From NCBI RefSeq assembly GCF_002797895.1, contig NZ_PGES01000001.1, forward strand, positions 5,766,001 to 5,830,000: a stretch of 64,000 nucleotides of DNA, in the 5' to 3' direction. Of this stretch, positions 36,533 to 49,055 are shown piece by piece; the first letter of the stretch is position 1; every line of letters begins with the position of its first letter. This stretch comes from Janthinobacterium sp. 67 (GTDB lineage Bacteria; Pseudomonadota; Gammaproteobacteria; Burkholderiales; Burkholderiaceae_D). Below the pieces are notes generated by a model, which saw only the letters and a list, made by a program, of their open reading frames with translations, had not been told where the DNA came from and made no database searches. The translations under genes and the position numbers were made by a program.

Positions 36533-37291
36533 TTACATTTGCTTGAACAGGTGCAGGAAGCTGCGGCTCACTTCAAGCTTGTCGGATTTGCCTTTGATGA
36601 GCACCAGGTGGCGGCCGCGGATGTCGCGCGTCACGCCTTCGATGGCATTCACGTTGACGAGGGTGGCGCGGTGGATTTGCCAGAACAGGGAAGGGTCGAG
36701 CTCTTCGGCCAGATCGCGCACGGGCTTGCGTATCAGCGCCTCGTACTTGGCCGTCTGCACGCACGTGTATTTCTCGTCAGAACGGAAAAACAGAATCTCT
36801 TCCACGGGGATCATGCGCAAGTCCTGGCCGATGCTGGCCTGTATCCATTGCAAATACGTGGGCTTGGCCGTGATTTTTTCCGCCAGCTGCGACAGCATGG
36901 CCGTGACGCTGCTGTTGACGTCCATGGCGGGTTTGTTCAAGTGCGTTTTCAGGCGTTCCACCGTCACCAGCAAGCGCTCGTGCTCGGGCGGCTTGAGTAC
37001 ATAGTCGACGGCGCCCCGTTCGAAGGCTTCGACGGCGTGGCTGTCATAGGCCGTGACGAAGACGATGTGCGTCTTGCTGCCGATAACTTGCGCCGCTTCC
37101 ATGCCCGTCTTGCCCGGCATGCGGATATCGAGGAAGGCAAAGTCAGGCTTGAGTTGCTCCACCAGTTCGATCGCTTCGTCGCCATTCTTGGCTTCGCCGA
37201 TGATTTCCAGTTCGGGCCAGGCCTGGCCCAGGCGCAGGCGCAGTTGGTCGCGCATCAGTCTTTCGTCGTCGGCAATAATAGCGGTAGGCAT
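36533..37291 (-). CDS. LytTR-family response regulator
   Basis: Regulator of 252 residues. The receiver domain has acidic IIADDERLMR and phospho-acceptor Asp55 in FAFLDIRMPGK, a linker (about 125-145) follows, and a C-terminal LytTR domain carries FFRSDEKYTCVQT and FWQIHRATLVNVNAI. The ATG at 37291 is chosen over a TTG three codons earlier. It lies 68 bases after the LytS-type kinase gene on the same strand and is its likely partner. Confidence 0.93.
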   Translation of the reverse strand: MPTAIIADDERLMRDQLRLRLGQAWPELEIIGEAKNGDEAIELVEQLKPDFAFLDIRMPGKTGMEAAQVIGSKTHIVFVTAYDSHAVEAFERGAVDYVLKPPEHERLLVTVERLKTHLNKPAMDVNSSVTAMLSQLAEKITAKPTYLQWIQASIGQDLRMIPVEEILFFRSDEKYTCVQTAKYEALIRKPVRDLAEELDPSLFWQIHRATLVNVNAIEGVTRDIRGRHLVLIKGKSDKLEVSRSFLHLFKQM

Positions 37292-37359
37292 AAGTCTCAA
37301 GTGTGAACAGGCGAAGATTGATTATTCAATGATTTGGCGTTTTTATCAACTACTCTGTC

Positions 37360-38652
37360 TTATTTGGACAATTGATAGGGCACTTCGATCACGGCGCACA
37401 CGCCGGACGGTTGATTTGGCGTAATGGTCAGGCTGCCCTCGTCGCCATGCAGCAGCTTCAGCCGCTCGCGGATCGTGGGCAAGCCCAGTCCCGTACCATC
37501 GCTGGGGACCACGCCAAAGCCCAGGCCGTCATCGGTGACCGTCACGCGCAGCTTGCTGTGCGCCACTTCGGCCACGATGCGCAGGGTGCCGCCTTCCGGC
37601 TTGACTTCCAGGCCGTGCTTGATGGCATTTTCCACCATCGATTGCAACATCATGGGCGGGAAGGCGGCGCTGCGCAGGCCGTCGGGAATCTGGAAATCGA
37701 CGGTCAGGCGCTCTTCCATGCGCATTTTCAGCAGGTTCAAGTACGCTTGCACCATGTCCGCTTCACGGCCGAGGTTGGTAATGAGGGCGTTGTCGCGCAT
37801 TTGCGGCAGCACGGCGCGCAGATACTGGATCAGGCTGCGCTGCATCTTGGCCGCACGCGGCGGGTCGACCTGAATCAGGTGCTCGACGGAGGCAAGCGTG
37901 TTGAACAGGAAGTGCGGCTCGACTTGCGCCTGCATCATCTGCATCTTCGCCTCGCTGAGCTGGCGCTGCATGGATTCGCGTTCGGCTGCTTCGTTCGCCG
38001 TGACGGTTTCCGCTTCCGCACGTTTCTTGCCGCCGACCAGCGCTTTCATGGCGAAAAGGGCCAACACCAGCAAGGAGACAAAGCTCTTGAACCAGGTCGA
38101 GGCTTGCTGGTGATAGCGCGACACTTTTTGTTCGGCAGCATCATCGACGGCTTCTTCGATGGCATTTGACAGCTCTTCGCCGATTTGTGGCGGCAATTCA
38201 ATATGAACCTCTTCGCCCGATGCATTGGTCGTCACCGGATAATTAGGCTTGGCGGGGGCGGCAGGCGGCTCGGGTGGTTCTGACGGCACGGCTTTGGCCT
38301 GCGCGTCCGCTTCGGCGGCATCGGCCGGTTCGCTGGCCGCGTCGGTGGCGCTGCTGCGCCGGTTCTTGTTGTTGCGGGGATTGAAATGGATGCCCGTATC
38401 GTCGATCAGGATATTGGTTTCACCCGAACCCTTGCTGCTGCGTTTGTGCGACTTGATGACAACTTCTTCATCCGGGCTGGACGAGAACAGCTCATCTTGC
38501 AAAATGGAACCGGCGATCAGTGCCAGCGCAGCGAACAGGAAGAATTTCCACCAAGACAGTTGGGTGACCCAGGTCGTCGTCGCGTCGAATGCCCGTTGCA
38601 ACCAAGCGAGGATGGTTTTCAACAATTCGGGCAGGCTGGAAATCGGAAGCAT
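37360..38652 (-). CDS. LytS-type sensor histidine kinase with low-complexity insert
   Basis: Kinase of 430 residues. It has a first membrane segment near 36-52 and a second near 188-206. The 135 residues between are probably periplasmic, rich in Ala, Pro, Glu and Ser, and contain no known sensor fold. The His_kinase domain carries His247 in QVEPHFLFNTLASV and the ATPase part VENAIKHG and GTGLGLPTIRERL. It shares a strand with the LytTR regulator and is divergent from the rRNA operon. Confidence 0.92.
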   Translation of the reverse strand: MLPISSLPELLKTILAWLQRAFDATTTWVTQLSWWKFFLFAALALIAGSILQDELFSSSPDEEVVIKSHKRSSKGSGETNILIDDTGIHFNPRNNKNRRSSATDAASEPADAAEADAQAKAVPSEPPEPPAAPAKPNYPVTTNASGEEVHIELPPQIGEELSNAIEEAVDDAAEQKVSRYHQQASTWFKSFVSLLVLALFAMKALVGGKKRAEAETVTANEAAERESMQRQLSEAKMQMMQAQVEPHFLFNTLASVEHLIQVDPPRAAKMQRSLIQYLRAVLPQMRDNALITNLGREADMVQAYLNLLKMRMEERLTVDFQIPDGLRSAAFPPMMLQSMVENAIKHGLEVKPEGGTLRIVAEVAHSKLRVTVTDDGLGFGVVPSDGTGLGLPTIRERLKLLHGDEGSLTITPNQPSGVCAVIEVPYQLSK

Positions 38653-38844
38653 GGGGCACTTTCAAATACAAGAGTTAATGGACGCAGCGGGCAAGTTTAA
38701 CCCCTTGTTGCGTAGCGTCAGAGTCTGATGGTGCCACTGTGCCTAAAGACCACGAACTACGCCAGCCGATTGCGACAGGCTGCACAAAAAGGCGCTTGAA
38801 GTGAAGGCCAGGCTTGCTGGGCGGTGAGGGGCGGTAAATATCGC
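38653..38844. other. gap between the kinase gene and the rRNA promoters
   Basis: This stretch of 192 bases holds the promoter side of the kinase gene and the upstream activating region of the rRNA operon. No gene, strong hairpin or repeat stands out. Binding sites for Fis-like activators are expected in such regions but were not identified. Confidence 0.5.
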
Positions 38845-38873
38845 TTGCGGGGAATGTGGGGCAGGGCTATAAT
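38845..38873 (+). promoter_or_regulatory. rRNA operon promoter P1
   Basis: TTGCGG (38845-38850), a 17-base spacer and a perfect TATAAT (38868-38873) are followed by a C-rich discriminator (TCGCCCCC). GC-rich discriminators are typical of stringently controlled rRNA promoters. Confidence 0.75.
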
Positions 38874-38931
38874 TCGCCCCCTCGCTGAACGACGCATGCA
38901 AATGCAGAGTGAGACGAGAGAAAAGAAGGAG

Positions 38932-38960
38932 TTGACGGATTTAGCGAAATGCTTCATACT
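38932..38960 (+). promoter_or_regulatory. rRNA operon promoter P2
   Basis: TTGACG (38932-38937), a 17-base spacer and CATACT (38955-38960) form a second promoter 87 bases downstream of P1, the usual tandem arrangement of rRNA operons. Confidence 0.65.
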
Positions 38961-39025
38961 CTTCCTTCTTCGCAGCTGACAAACACAACGCTTTGTCGAT
39001 AGCGCGAAAGCAGTAACCGAATATA

Positions 39026-39038
39026 GTTCTTTAACAAT
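39026..39038 (+). promoter_or_regulatory. boxA antitermination site in the rRNA leader
   Basis: GTTCTTTAACAAT matches the boxA core (CTTTAACA) bound by NusB/S10. The identical 13-mer recurs in the 16S-23S spacer at 41125-41137. Confidence 0.8.
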
Positions 39039-39041
39039 TAA

Positions 39042-39067
39042 CAGTCGATAAGTGTGGGCATTTGATG
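39042..39067 (+). other. 5' arm of the 16S precursor processing stem
   Basis: This 26-base segment, ending GGGCATTTGATG, pairs with 40824-40849 downstream of 16S. All positions match except three, which are G-U pairs or equivalent in RNA. It forms the RNase III stem that loops out the 16S precursor. Confidence 0.8.
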
Positions 39068-39180
39068 TAAGTGCAGCGTCAATCTTCGGATTGGCGTCTA
39101 ACTTAAAATATCAAATGTTCACAAGAAATAATGAAATAGGATACTTCTTCGGAAGTAGCCTGTCAGTTTTTTGAGTGAGC

Positions 39181-39205
39181 AAACCCCTCGCAATGCGAGG
39201 GGTTT
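39181..39205 (+). other. perfect leader hairpin before 16S
   Basis: AAACCCCTCG and CGAGGGGTTT pair over 10 bp around a CAATG loop. It lies between the processing stem and the 16S 5' end and has no T tract, so it should not terminate. It probably helps leader folding or processing. Confidence 0.6.
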
Positions 39206-39258
39206 GAACTAGTTAAATAGTTCGACCATGCCGGTAAAACGGCAAAGTAACAGAGATT

Positions 39259-40792
<1,534 letters not shown>

Positions 40793-40823
40793 GAGTTTGC
40801 ACGAATCAGGTAACTGGTTCACG

Positions 40824-40849
40824 CATCAAATGTTCACACTTATCGGCTG
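40824..40849 (+). other. 3' arm of the 16S precursor processing stem
   Basis: This segment begins CATCAAATGTTCACAC and is complementary to 39042-39067 in the leader. It lies 34 bases past the 16S 3' end. Confidence 0.8.
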
Positions 40850-40889
40850 TTTAATTAAGAAGAAACAGTAGTCGTAGTAGTTCCGCGTT

Positions 40890-40966
40890 GGGGCTGTAGC
40901 TCAGCTGGTTAGAGCACCGTGTTGATAACGCGGGGGTCGTTGGTTCGAGTCCAACCAGCCCTACCA
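40890..40966 (+). tRNA. tRNA-Ile (GAT)
   Basis: A 77-nt tRNA in the 16S-23S spacer. The acceptor stem is GGGGCTG with CAGCCCT, the D-loop region is AGCTCAGCTGG, the anticodon GAT is at 40924-40926, the T-loop is GGTTCGAGTCC, and CCA is encoded. Confidence 0.97.
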
Positions 40967-40977
40967 GTCATTACCCA

Positions 40978-41053
40978 GGGGGATTAGCTCAGCTGGGAGA
41001 GCACCTGCTTTGCAAGCAGGGGGTCGTCGGTTCGATCCCGTCATCCTCCACCA
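40978..41053 (+). tRNA. tRNA-Ala (TGC)
   Basis: A 76-nt tRNA eleven bases after tRNA-Ile. The acceptor stem is GGGGGAT with ATCCTCC, the anticodon TGC is at 41011-41013, the T-loop is GGTTCGATCCC, and CCA is encoded. The Ile-Ala pair is the common spacer content of proteobacterial rRNA operons. Confidence 0.97.
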
Positions 41054-41124
41054 AAGTTTTACTTGAAAGTACAAATGTAAGCCTCTGGGTTTAGATTTGA
41101 TCTTTTAGCGATCAAAGCTGTTTC

Positions 41125-41137
41125 GTTCTTTAACAAT
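41125..41137 (+). promoter_or_regulatory. boxA antitermination site in the 16S-23S spacer
   Basis: GTTCTTTAACAAT is identical to the leader boxA at 39026. It should reload the antitermination complex before 23S transcription. Confidence 0.8.
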
Positions 41138-41280
41138 CTGGAAGAAGTAAAGATTATTTATTGATCGGTTTGCCGTAAAAAGCGAATCGATGGGTAATGA
41201 TTGTATGTATCAACAAACAAGCAACAACGTTGTACTTTCTTATCCCTGTAGCGCTCTTTGATGACTTCGGTCTTCAGAGG

Positions 41281-41292
41281 CTAACGTTATAG

Positions 41293-41300
<8 letters not shown>
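41281..41300 (+). other. 5' arm of the 23S precursor processing stem
   Basis: CTAACGTTATAGGGACAAGC pairs with 44173-44192 with a single mismatch. It brings the 23S ends together for RNase III cleavage. Confidence 0.8.
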
Positions 41301-44172
<2,872 letters not shown>

Positions 44173-44180
<8 letters not shown>

Positions 44181-44192
44181 CTATAACCTTAG
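44173..44192 (+). other. 3' arm of the 23S precursor processing stem
   Basis: GCTTGTCCCTATAACCTTAG is complementary to 41281-41300 except for one base. The 5S gene follows after a spacer of about 125 bases. Confidence 0.8.
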
Positions 44193-44318
44193 CAGGTACA
44201 GAGGATAAGACGGTACAACGTTGTGAGTTTGTTGATACTACCAGTCATTACCCCGATCTTTGCTTCTTCCAGATTCAGGCTTTGTCGCTCCACCGAGGAC
44301 AAATGCCAGTACAAGTTA

Positions 44319-44434
44319 TGCCTGATGACCATAGCAAGTTGGTCCCACCCCTTCCCATCCCGAACAGGACCGTGAAACAACTTTGCGCCGATGATAGTGC
44401 TGCAACCAGTGTGAAAGTAGGTTATCGTCAGGCT
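44319..44434 (+). rRNA. 5S ribosomal RNA
   Basis: About 116 nt. It begins TGCCTGATGACCATAGCAAG and ends TTATCGTCAGGCT, with helix I formed by GCCTGA and TCAGGC. The loop B/C region CCATCCCGAACAGG is conserved. It is the last gene of the operon, followed by a strong terminator. Confidence 0.95.
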
Positions 44435-44442
44435 TGTTATAC

Positions 44443-44480
44443 AAAAAAACCCCTTCCGGTGATCCGGTTGGGGTTTTTTT
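44443..44480 (+). terminator. rRNA operon terminator
   Basis: An AAAAAAACCCC arm pairs with GGGGTTTTTTT. An inner CCGG/CCGG stem closes a TGAT loop. It starts 9 bases after 5S and precedes the LRR-kinase gene. Confidence 0.9.
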
Positions 44481-44544
44481 ACGTCCAATGATTTTATGCA
44501 TGGCATCGACCGCGTGCTACCTTGAAAGGGATATCTTGTCTGCT

Positions 44545-45843
44545 GTGCATACACTGGAACAATTACGTGCTGGTCAACTGGCTGGCCTGCGCCGCCTGAA
44601 ACTGTCCTGCGGCCTGACGGCATTCCCCCGCGAAATCTTCGACCTGGCCGACAGCCTGGAAATCCTCGACCTGTCCGGCAACGCGCTATCCACATTGCCC
44701 GACGATTTGCCGCGCCTGCACAAGCTGCGCATCATTTTTTGCTCGGATAATCTGTTCACCACCTTGCCGGCCGTGCTCGGTTCATGCCTTGCCCTGGAAA
44801 TGATCGGGTTCAAGGCGAACCGGATACGCCACGTGCCGGCCGCAGCCTTGCCGCCCAAGCTGCGCTGGCTGACCCTGACCGACAATGCCATCGAGTCCAT
44901 GCCCGATGAGCTGGGCAAGTGCAGTCAATTGCAGAAACTCATGCTGGCTGGGAACTGCCTGAGCCACTTGCCCGCTACCCTGGCGGCTTGCCGTCGGCTG
45001 GAGCTGGTGCGCATTGCCGCCAACCGTTTCACGGCGCTGCCCGACTGCCTGCTGTCCTTGCCACGCCTGAGCTGGCTCGCATATGCGGGCAATCCCTTTA
45101 CGGAAGCGCGTGAGCTGGCCGCTCTGGCCGGTACAGCTGTGGCGGGCGTGGCCTGGCAGCGCCTGGAACTGGCGCAGCAGCTGGGCGAGGGCGCGTCGGG
45201 CGTGATTTACCGTGCCCGCCTCGATGGCGTCGATGATGTCGCCGTCAAAGTGTTCAAGGGGGCGATGACCAGCGATGGCTTGCCGCGCAGCGAGATGGCC
45301 GCCTGTATCCGCGCCGGTGCCCATCCGGGACTGATTCCCATCCTAGGGACGCTCGATGCGCATCCGCAAGGGGCGACGGGGCTCGTCATGCCGCTTATCG
45401 ACGTTGCCTACCGCAACCTGGCCGGCCCGCCGAGCCTGGCATCGTGCACGCGCGACGTGTATGCCGATGGCGGGTGCTTTGAGGCACAGCAAGCGCTGGC
45501 CATTGCCCACGGCATCTCCTCAGCCGTGTGCCAACTGCATGCGCACGGCATCGTGCATGGCGACCTGTATGCGCACAATATCCTGCATGCGGACGCCGGC
45601 GCCTGCCTGCTGGGCGACTTTGGCGCGGCCTCGATGTTTGCGCCGGGTTCGCCGCAAGGGGAAGTGCTGCAGGGCATGGAGGCGCGCGCCTTTGGCGTGT
45701 TGCTGGGCGAGTTGATCACGCATGGTACGACGCCTTTGCCCGCCTTGCAGGCCTTGATGGATGCTTGCCTGCAGGAAGACGTATTGCGCCGGCCCACGTT
45801 CGACGCGATCGAACGGGCATTGCGTGACATGCTCCCCGCATAA
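44545..45843 (+). CDS. leucine-rich repeat protein kinase
   Basis: Predicted Ser/Thr-type kinase of 432 residues. Eight or so leucine-rich repeats (about 10-210) have units like LEILDLSGNALSTLPDDL. A kinase domain (about 215-430) follows with P-loop GEGASGVIYRA, Lys235 (VAVKVFKG), catalytic loop HGDLYAHNIL (His338, Asp340) and DFG at 358-360. The loop reads HGD instead of HRD, as in many bacterial kinases. GTG 44545 gives an N-terminus MHTLEQLRAG like that recalled for Pseudomonas homologues; TTG 44536 has a closer AAAGGGA site and is an alternative. The substrate is unknown. Confidence 0.88.
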   Translation: MHTLEQLRAGQLAGLRRLKLSCGLTAFPREIFDLADSLEILDLSGNALSTLPDDLPRLHKLRIIFCSDNLFTTLPAVLGSCLALEMIGFKANRIRHVPAAALPPKLRWLTLTDNAIESMPDELGKCSQLQKLMLAGNCLSHLPATLAACRRLELVRIAANRFTALPDCLLSLPRLSWLAYAGNPFTEARELAALAGTAVAGVAWQRLELAQQLGEGASGVIYRARLDGVDDVAVKVFKGAMTSDGLPRSEMAACIRAGAHPGLIPILGTLDAHPQGATGLVMPLIDVAYRNLAGPPSLASCTRDVYADGGCFEAQQALAIAHGISSAVCQLHAHGIVHGDLYAHNILHADAGACLLGDFGAASMFAPGSPQGEVLQGMEARAFGVLLGELITHGTTPLPALQALMDACLQEDVLRRPTFDAIERALRDMLPA

Positions 45844-45882
45844 AAAAAATGGCGCAGCCTTCGCAGGCTGCGCCATTTTTAT
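45842..45882. terminator. bidirectional terminator after the LRR kinase
   Basis: An AAAATGGCGCAGCCT arm pairs perfectly with AGGCTGCGCCATTTT around a TCGC loop, with A and T runs on both sides. It serves the LRR kinase and the convergent nitronate monooxygenase-like gene. Confidence 0.92.
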
Positions 45883-45898
45883 ATCAGGCTGACAAGAT

Positions 45899-47164
45899 TC
45901 AGCTTGCTGCCAGGATTTCTTTTTCCGGCAGGGCGATCTGGTTGTCGACGCTGAACTGGTAATCCTTGAAGACGTGTTCGGCCGTCAGGATCTGGTATTC
46001 GCCGTTGTCGAGCTTGTGCGTGGTGTCCTTCAGGCGATACGTGTAATGGCCGCAGGTCCAGCAATTGAAGTTGCGCATGTGCGTGCACAGGCAAGTCTTG
46101 TCCATCACGACGACGGTTTTTTGCTCCGGATGGGCAGCCACTTCGCGGTTGTACGAGTTGATGTACGCGCAGTTACCGGTCGCGTCGAGCAGGTAGCCAT
46201 ACGATTCGCAGCCTGGACGGATGCCGGCGCCGATGGCGGGCGTGTTCTTCAGCATGCGCATCGGGTAACCCGTCGGCGAGACGCCATTGACGATGATGTC
46301 TTCTTCCGATGCCTTGTAGTATTCCTGCTTGACCTTGTTTGGCAAGCCGCATTCCTTGGTGACGGTAAAGCGCGTCGCCACTTGCACGCCGGCCGCGCCC
46401 GCTTCCAGGAAGGACACGGCATCGCTGCCCGTGAAGATGCCGCCAGCGGCGATCAGCGGGATGTCCAGCTGCTCGGCCTTCAGGTAGGCCAGCAGTTCTG
46501 CCGTGATCGTGTGCAGGTCGTAATTGGCCCAGTCCATGCCGAAACCCAGGTGGCCGCCAGCCAAAGGTCCTTCGACGATGATGAAGTCGGGCAAACGGTC
46601 CAGCTTGGCGTTCTTGCGCAGGAAAATCTGCAGGGCGCGCACGGACGACACGATGATGCCCAGCTTGGCATCACGGAAACGCGGGTGATCGGCCATCAGG
46701 GCGAACGAACCGAAGTGCAAACCGGCGGACAGGGTGATGCCGTCGATGCCGGCATCCAGTGCCGCATTCAGGCGCACGCGCAAGGTTTCACGCGGTCCAT
46801 TCATGGTCAGCTTTTCCATGCAATTGACGAAGATCAAACCATCGCCTTTTTTCGCTTCCATGGTGCGGCCGATATGCAGGCGTTGCGCTTCCGCCAGGCG
46901 GCCCAGGTCGAACTGCACCACGGCCTTGTCGCTGTTATTGATGTTGAACTTGTACAGTTTCGTCTTGTCTTTGACGAAGGTGGTGTCGAAACGGCGATCC
47001 GACACGTCTTCCACCATGGCATCGGAGATATGCCCGATACCGTTCAGCCGGGCCGCTTCCAGGGCCAGCTCCGACGTGGAAATATCCACACCCATTCCGC
47101 CTATCATGATGGGCACATATTCTTTTTTGCCAAATCGCAGGCGGAAATCATCAACACGTTTCAT
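45899..47164 (-). CDS. nitronate monooxygenase-like flavoprotein with Cys-rich tail
   Basis: TIM-barrel FMN enzyme of 421 residues in the nitronate monooxygenase/2-nitropropane dioxygenase superfamily. Visible parts: PIMIGGMGVDIST, a central FIIVEGPLAGGHLGFG, and the phosphate-binding IPLIAAGGIFTGSDAVSFLEAGA with QVATRF. An extension after about residue 325 holds CLCTHMRNFNCWTCGHY, a cysteine cluster that could bind a metal or Fe-S centre and is not part of the basic fold. The substrate is unproven. It stands alone between a terminator and yajQ. Confidence 0.85.
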   Translation of the reverse strand: MKRVDDFRLRFGKKEYVPIMIGGMGVDISTSELALEAARLNGIGHISDAMVEDVSDRRFDTTFVKDKTKLYKFNINNSDKAVVQFDLGRLAEAQRLHIGRTMEAKKGDGLIFVNCMEKLTMNGPRETLRVRLNAALDAGIDGITLSAGLHFGSFALMADHPRFRDAKLGIIVSSVRALQIFLRKNAKLDRLPDFIIVEGPLAGGHLGFGMDWANYDLHTITAELLAYLKAEQLDIPLIAAGGIFTGSDAVSFLEAGAAGVQVATRFTVTKECGLPNKVKQEYYKASEEDIIVNGVSPTGYPMRMLKNTPAIGAGIRPGCESYGYLLDATGNCAYINSYNREVAAHPEQKTVVVMDKTCLCTHMRNFNCWTCGHYTYRLKDTTHKLDNGEYQILTAEHVFKDYQFSVDNQIALPEKEILAAS

Positions 47165-47349
47165 TGCTATCCTTAGACTACCGTGGTTATCACTGAGCCA
47201 GATGTACGGTCAAGCCCGGCGCCGGTCGGGCGCGCGGGCGCATGTAGCTGTGCGCAGCTTCAATTCTACCCCAAGCGGGCAGGCTCTCCGAGGCAGAGCT
47301 TGCCTCCATGCGGGTGCAAGCGCAGGCTGGAGCGTGCGCAGCATCGAAA

Positions 47350-47835
47350 TTAATCGCGGAAATTGTTAAATTCCAGCGGCATGTCGGGCACGTCCTTGCG
47401 CAGCATGGCCATGGCCGCCTGCAGGTCGTCGCGCTTGGCGCCCGTGACGCGCACGGCTTCGCCCTGGATGCTCGCTTGCACTTTCATCTTGCTGTCCTTG
47501 ATGACGCGCACGATTTTCTTGGCATCATCCGATTCGATGCCATTCTTGATCTTGATGATCTGCTTGACCTTGTCGCCGCCGATCTTCTTGATGTCGCCTT
47601 CGTCGAGGAAGCGTACATCGACCTTGCGTTTGGTCAATTTGTTGGTCAGCACGTCGCGTACCTGGCTGAGCTGGAATTCCGAATCCGCAAACGCGGTCAA
47701 TTCGTTTTCCTTGTGTTCGACGCGGGCGTCGCTGCCCTTGAAGTCGAAGCGGGTCGTGATTTCCTTGTTCGATTGCTCGACTGCATTCTTGACTTCGATC
47801 ATATCGGCTTCGGAGACTACATCAAATGACGGCAT
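47350..47835 (-). CDS. yajQ: YajQ family nucleotide-binding protein
   Basis: Protein of 161 residues with two ferredoxin-like domains. It begins [19 protein letters not shown] and contains [14 protein letters not shown], both family hallmarks. Some YajQ proteins (in Xanthomonas and Pseudomonas) bind cyclic di-GMP and affect virulence gene expression; that is known of the family, not shown here. AAAGGAA precedes the ATG. It is divergent from murB. The 47165-47349 gap below it has no gene. Confidence 0.96.
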   Translation of the reverse strand: MPSFDVVSEADMIEVKNAVEQSNKEITTRFDFKGSDARVEHKENELTAFADSEFQLSQVRDVLTNKLTKRKVDVRFLDEGDIKKIGGDKVKQIIKIKNGIESDDAKKIVRVIKDSKMKVQASIQGEAVRVTGAKRDDLQAAMAMLRKDVPDMPLEFNNFRD

Positions 47836-47993
47836 GGTCTGTTCCTTTTCTTGTTAAAGCGAGCGCGCGCTCGGCGCACTGGGCCTTGGCGGCTGATTCC
47901 GCGCCATGGGACGGCCCTGTTAAAGATGCGACATTTTAACGGACAACGGACAAGTCGCCCTTGTCCTGAGGTGGTTTTTTGTCGCTTTCGCTC

Positions 47994-47999
47994 TATAAT
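47994..47999 (+). promoter_or_regulatory. probable -10 box of the murB promoter
   Basis: A perfect TATAAT lies 22 bases upstream of the murB ATG, implying a short leader of about 15 nt. No good -35 box is present at the normal distance. Confidence 0.4.
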
Positions 48000-48020
48000 C
48001 GAGCAAAATTTCCCTATCTC

Positions 48021-49049
48021 ATGCATCCAGAGCTCACCATCGAACACAATTACAACCTCCAGCGCCTGAATACCTTCGGCATCGCGGCCAACGCTGCCGC
48101 CTATGTACGCATCACTTCGCAGGCCCAATTGCAGGCCGCGCTGCAAGATCCCGCCCTGTCCGCCATGCCGCGCCTGATATTGGGCGGCGGCAGCAACATC
48201 GTGCTCACGGGCGACTTTCCCGGCGCCGTGCTGCACATGGCCACGCGCGGCATGCGCCTGGCGCAGGCGGACTTCGAGACGATACTCGTCACGGCCGCGG
48301 CCGGCGAAAACTGGCACGATTTCGTGCAGTGGACCCTGGCGCAAGGCGTGGGCGGGCTGGAAAACTTGTCATTGATCCCCGGCACGGTAGGCGCGGCGCC
48401 TATCCAGAATATCGGCGCGTATGGCGTTGAAATCAAGGATTATCTGCATAGCGTGAGCGTCATGCACAGCGCCAGCGGCATCGTCTTCGACATGGACCGC
48501 GACGCTTGCCGCTTTGCCTATCGCGACAGCATCTTCAAGCAGGCGGACGGGCGCGAGCTGATCGTGCTGGAAGTGACGTTTGCCTTGCCAGCCGAATGGC
48601 AGCCGAACTTGCGCTATGCGGAACTGGCGCAGGCCGTGGCCGAGCGCAATCTTGCCGAGCCGACGCCGCAACAGGTGGCCGACACGGTAATGGCGATCCG
48701 CCGGCGAAAATTGCCGGATCCTGCCGTGATCGGCAATGCGGGCAGTTTCTTCAAGAATCCCGTGGTGTCACGGGAGCAATGTCTTGCCTTGCTGGAACGT
48801 TTCCCTGCGCTTGTGCACCATGCGCAAGCCGATGGCACGGAAAAGCTGGCGGCCGGCTGGCTGATCGATCAGTGTGGCTGGAAGGGAAAAAACCTGGGGC
48901 CCGCGGGAGTGTATCCCAAGCAGGCGCTGGTTCTGGTGAATAATGGCGGCGCTCGTGGCGCGGACATTACCCGGCTGGCGGAAGCGATACAGGATGATGT
49001 AGAGGCGAAATATGGCGTGCGCCTGTCGCCCGAGCCTGTGTTTGTCTAA
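48021..49049 (+). CDS. murB: UDP-N-acetylenolpyruvoylglucosamine reductase
   Basis: FAD enzyme of 342 residues that makes UDP-MurNAc for peptidoglycan. Motifs: NTFGIAANAAAYV, FAD-binding ILGGGSNIVL, GLENLSLIPGTVGAAPIQNIGAYG, YRDSIFK, the NAGSFFKNP segment with the catalytic Ser, and a C-terminal region typical of type I MurB (E. coli-like). The ATG at 48021 begins the conserved part; the open frame extends 14 codons further upstream without support. A palindromic repeat begins 7 bases past the stop. Confidence 0.97.
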   Translation: MHPELTIEHNYNLQRLNTFGIAANAAAYVRITSQAQLQAALQDPALSAMPRLILGGGSNIVLTGDFPGAVLHMATRGMRLAQADFETILVTAAAGENWHDFVQWTLAQGVGGLENLSLIPGTVGAAPIQNIGAYGVEIKDYLHSVSVMHSASGIVFDMDRDACRFAYRDSIFKQADGRELIVLEVTFALPAEWQPNLRYAELAQAVAERNLAEPTPQQVADTVMAIRRRKLPDPAVIGNAGSFFKNPVVSREQCLALLERFPALVHHAQADGTEKLAAGWLIDQCGWKGKNLGPAGVYPKQALVLVNNGGARGADITRLAEAIQDDVEAKYGVRLSPEPVFV

Positions 49050-49055
49050 ATAGTC

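Noticed and set aside
38757..38957. 66-codon minus-strand frame in the rRNA promoter region
   Set aside because: It covers promoters P1 and P2 and lacks a ribosome site or any homology I recognise.
44434..44544. Longer start for the LRR kinase, reading back through the rRNA terminator
   Set aside because: It would translate the terminator hairpin; the conserved N-terminus begins at about 44545.
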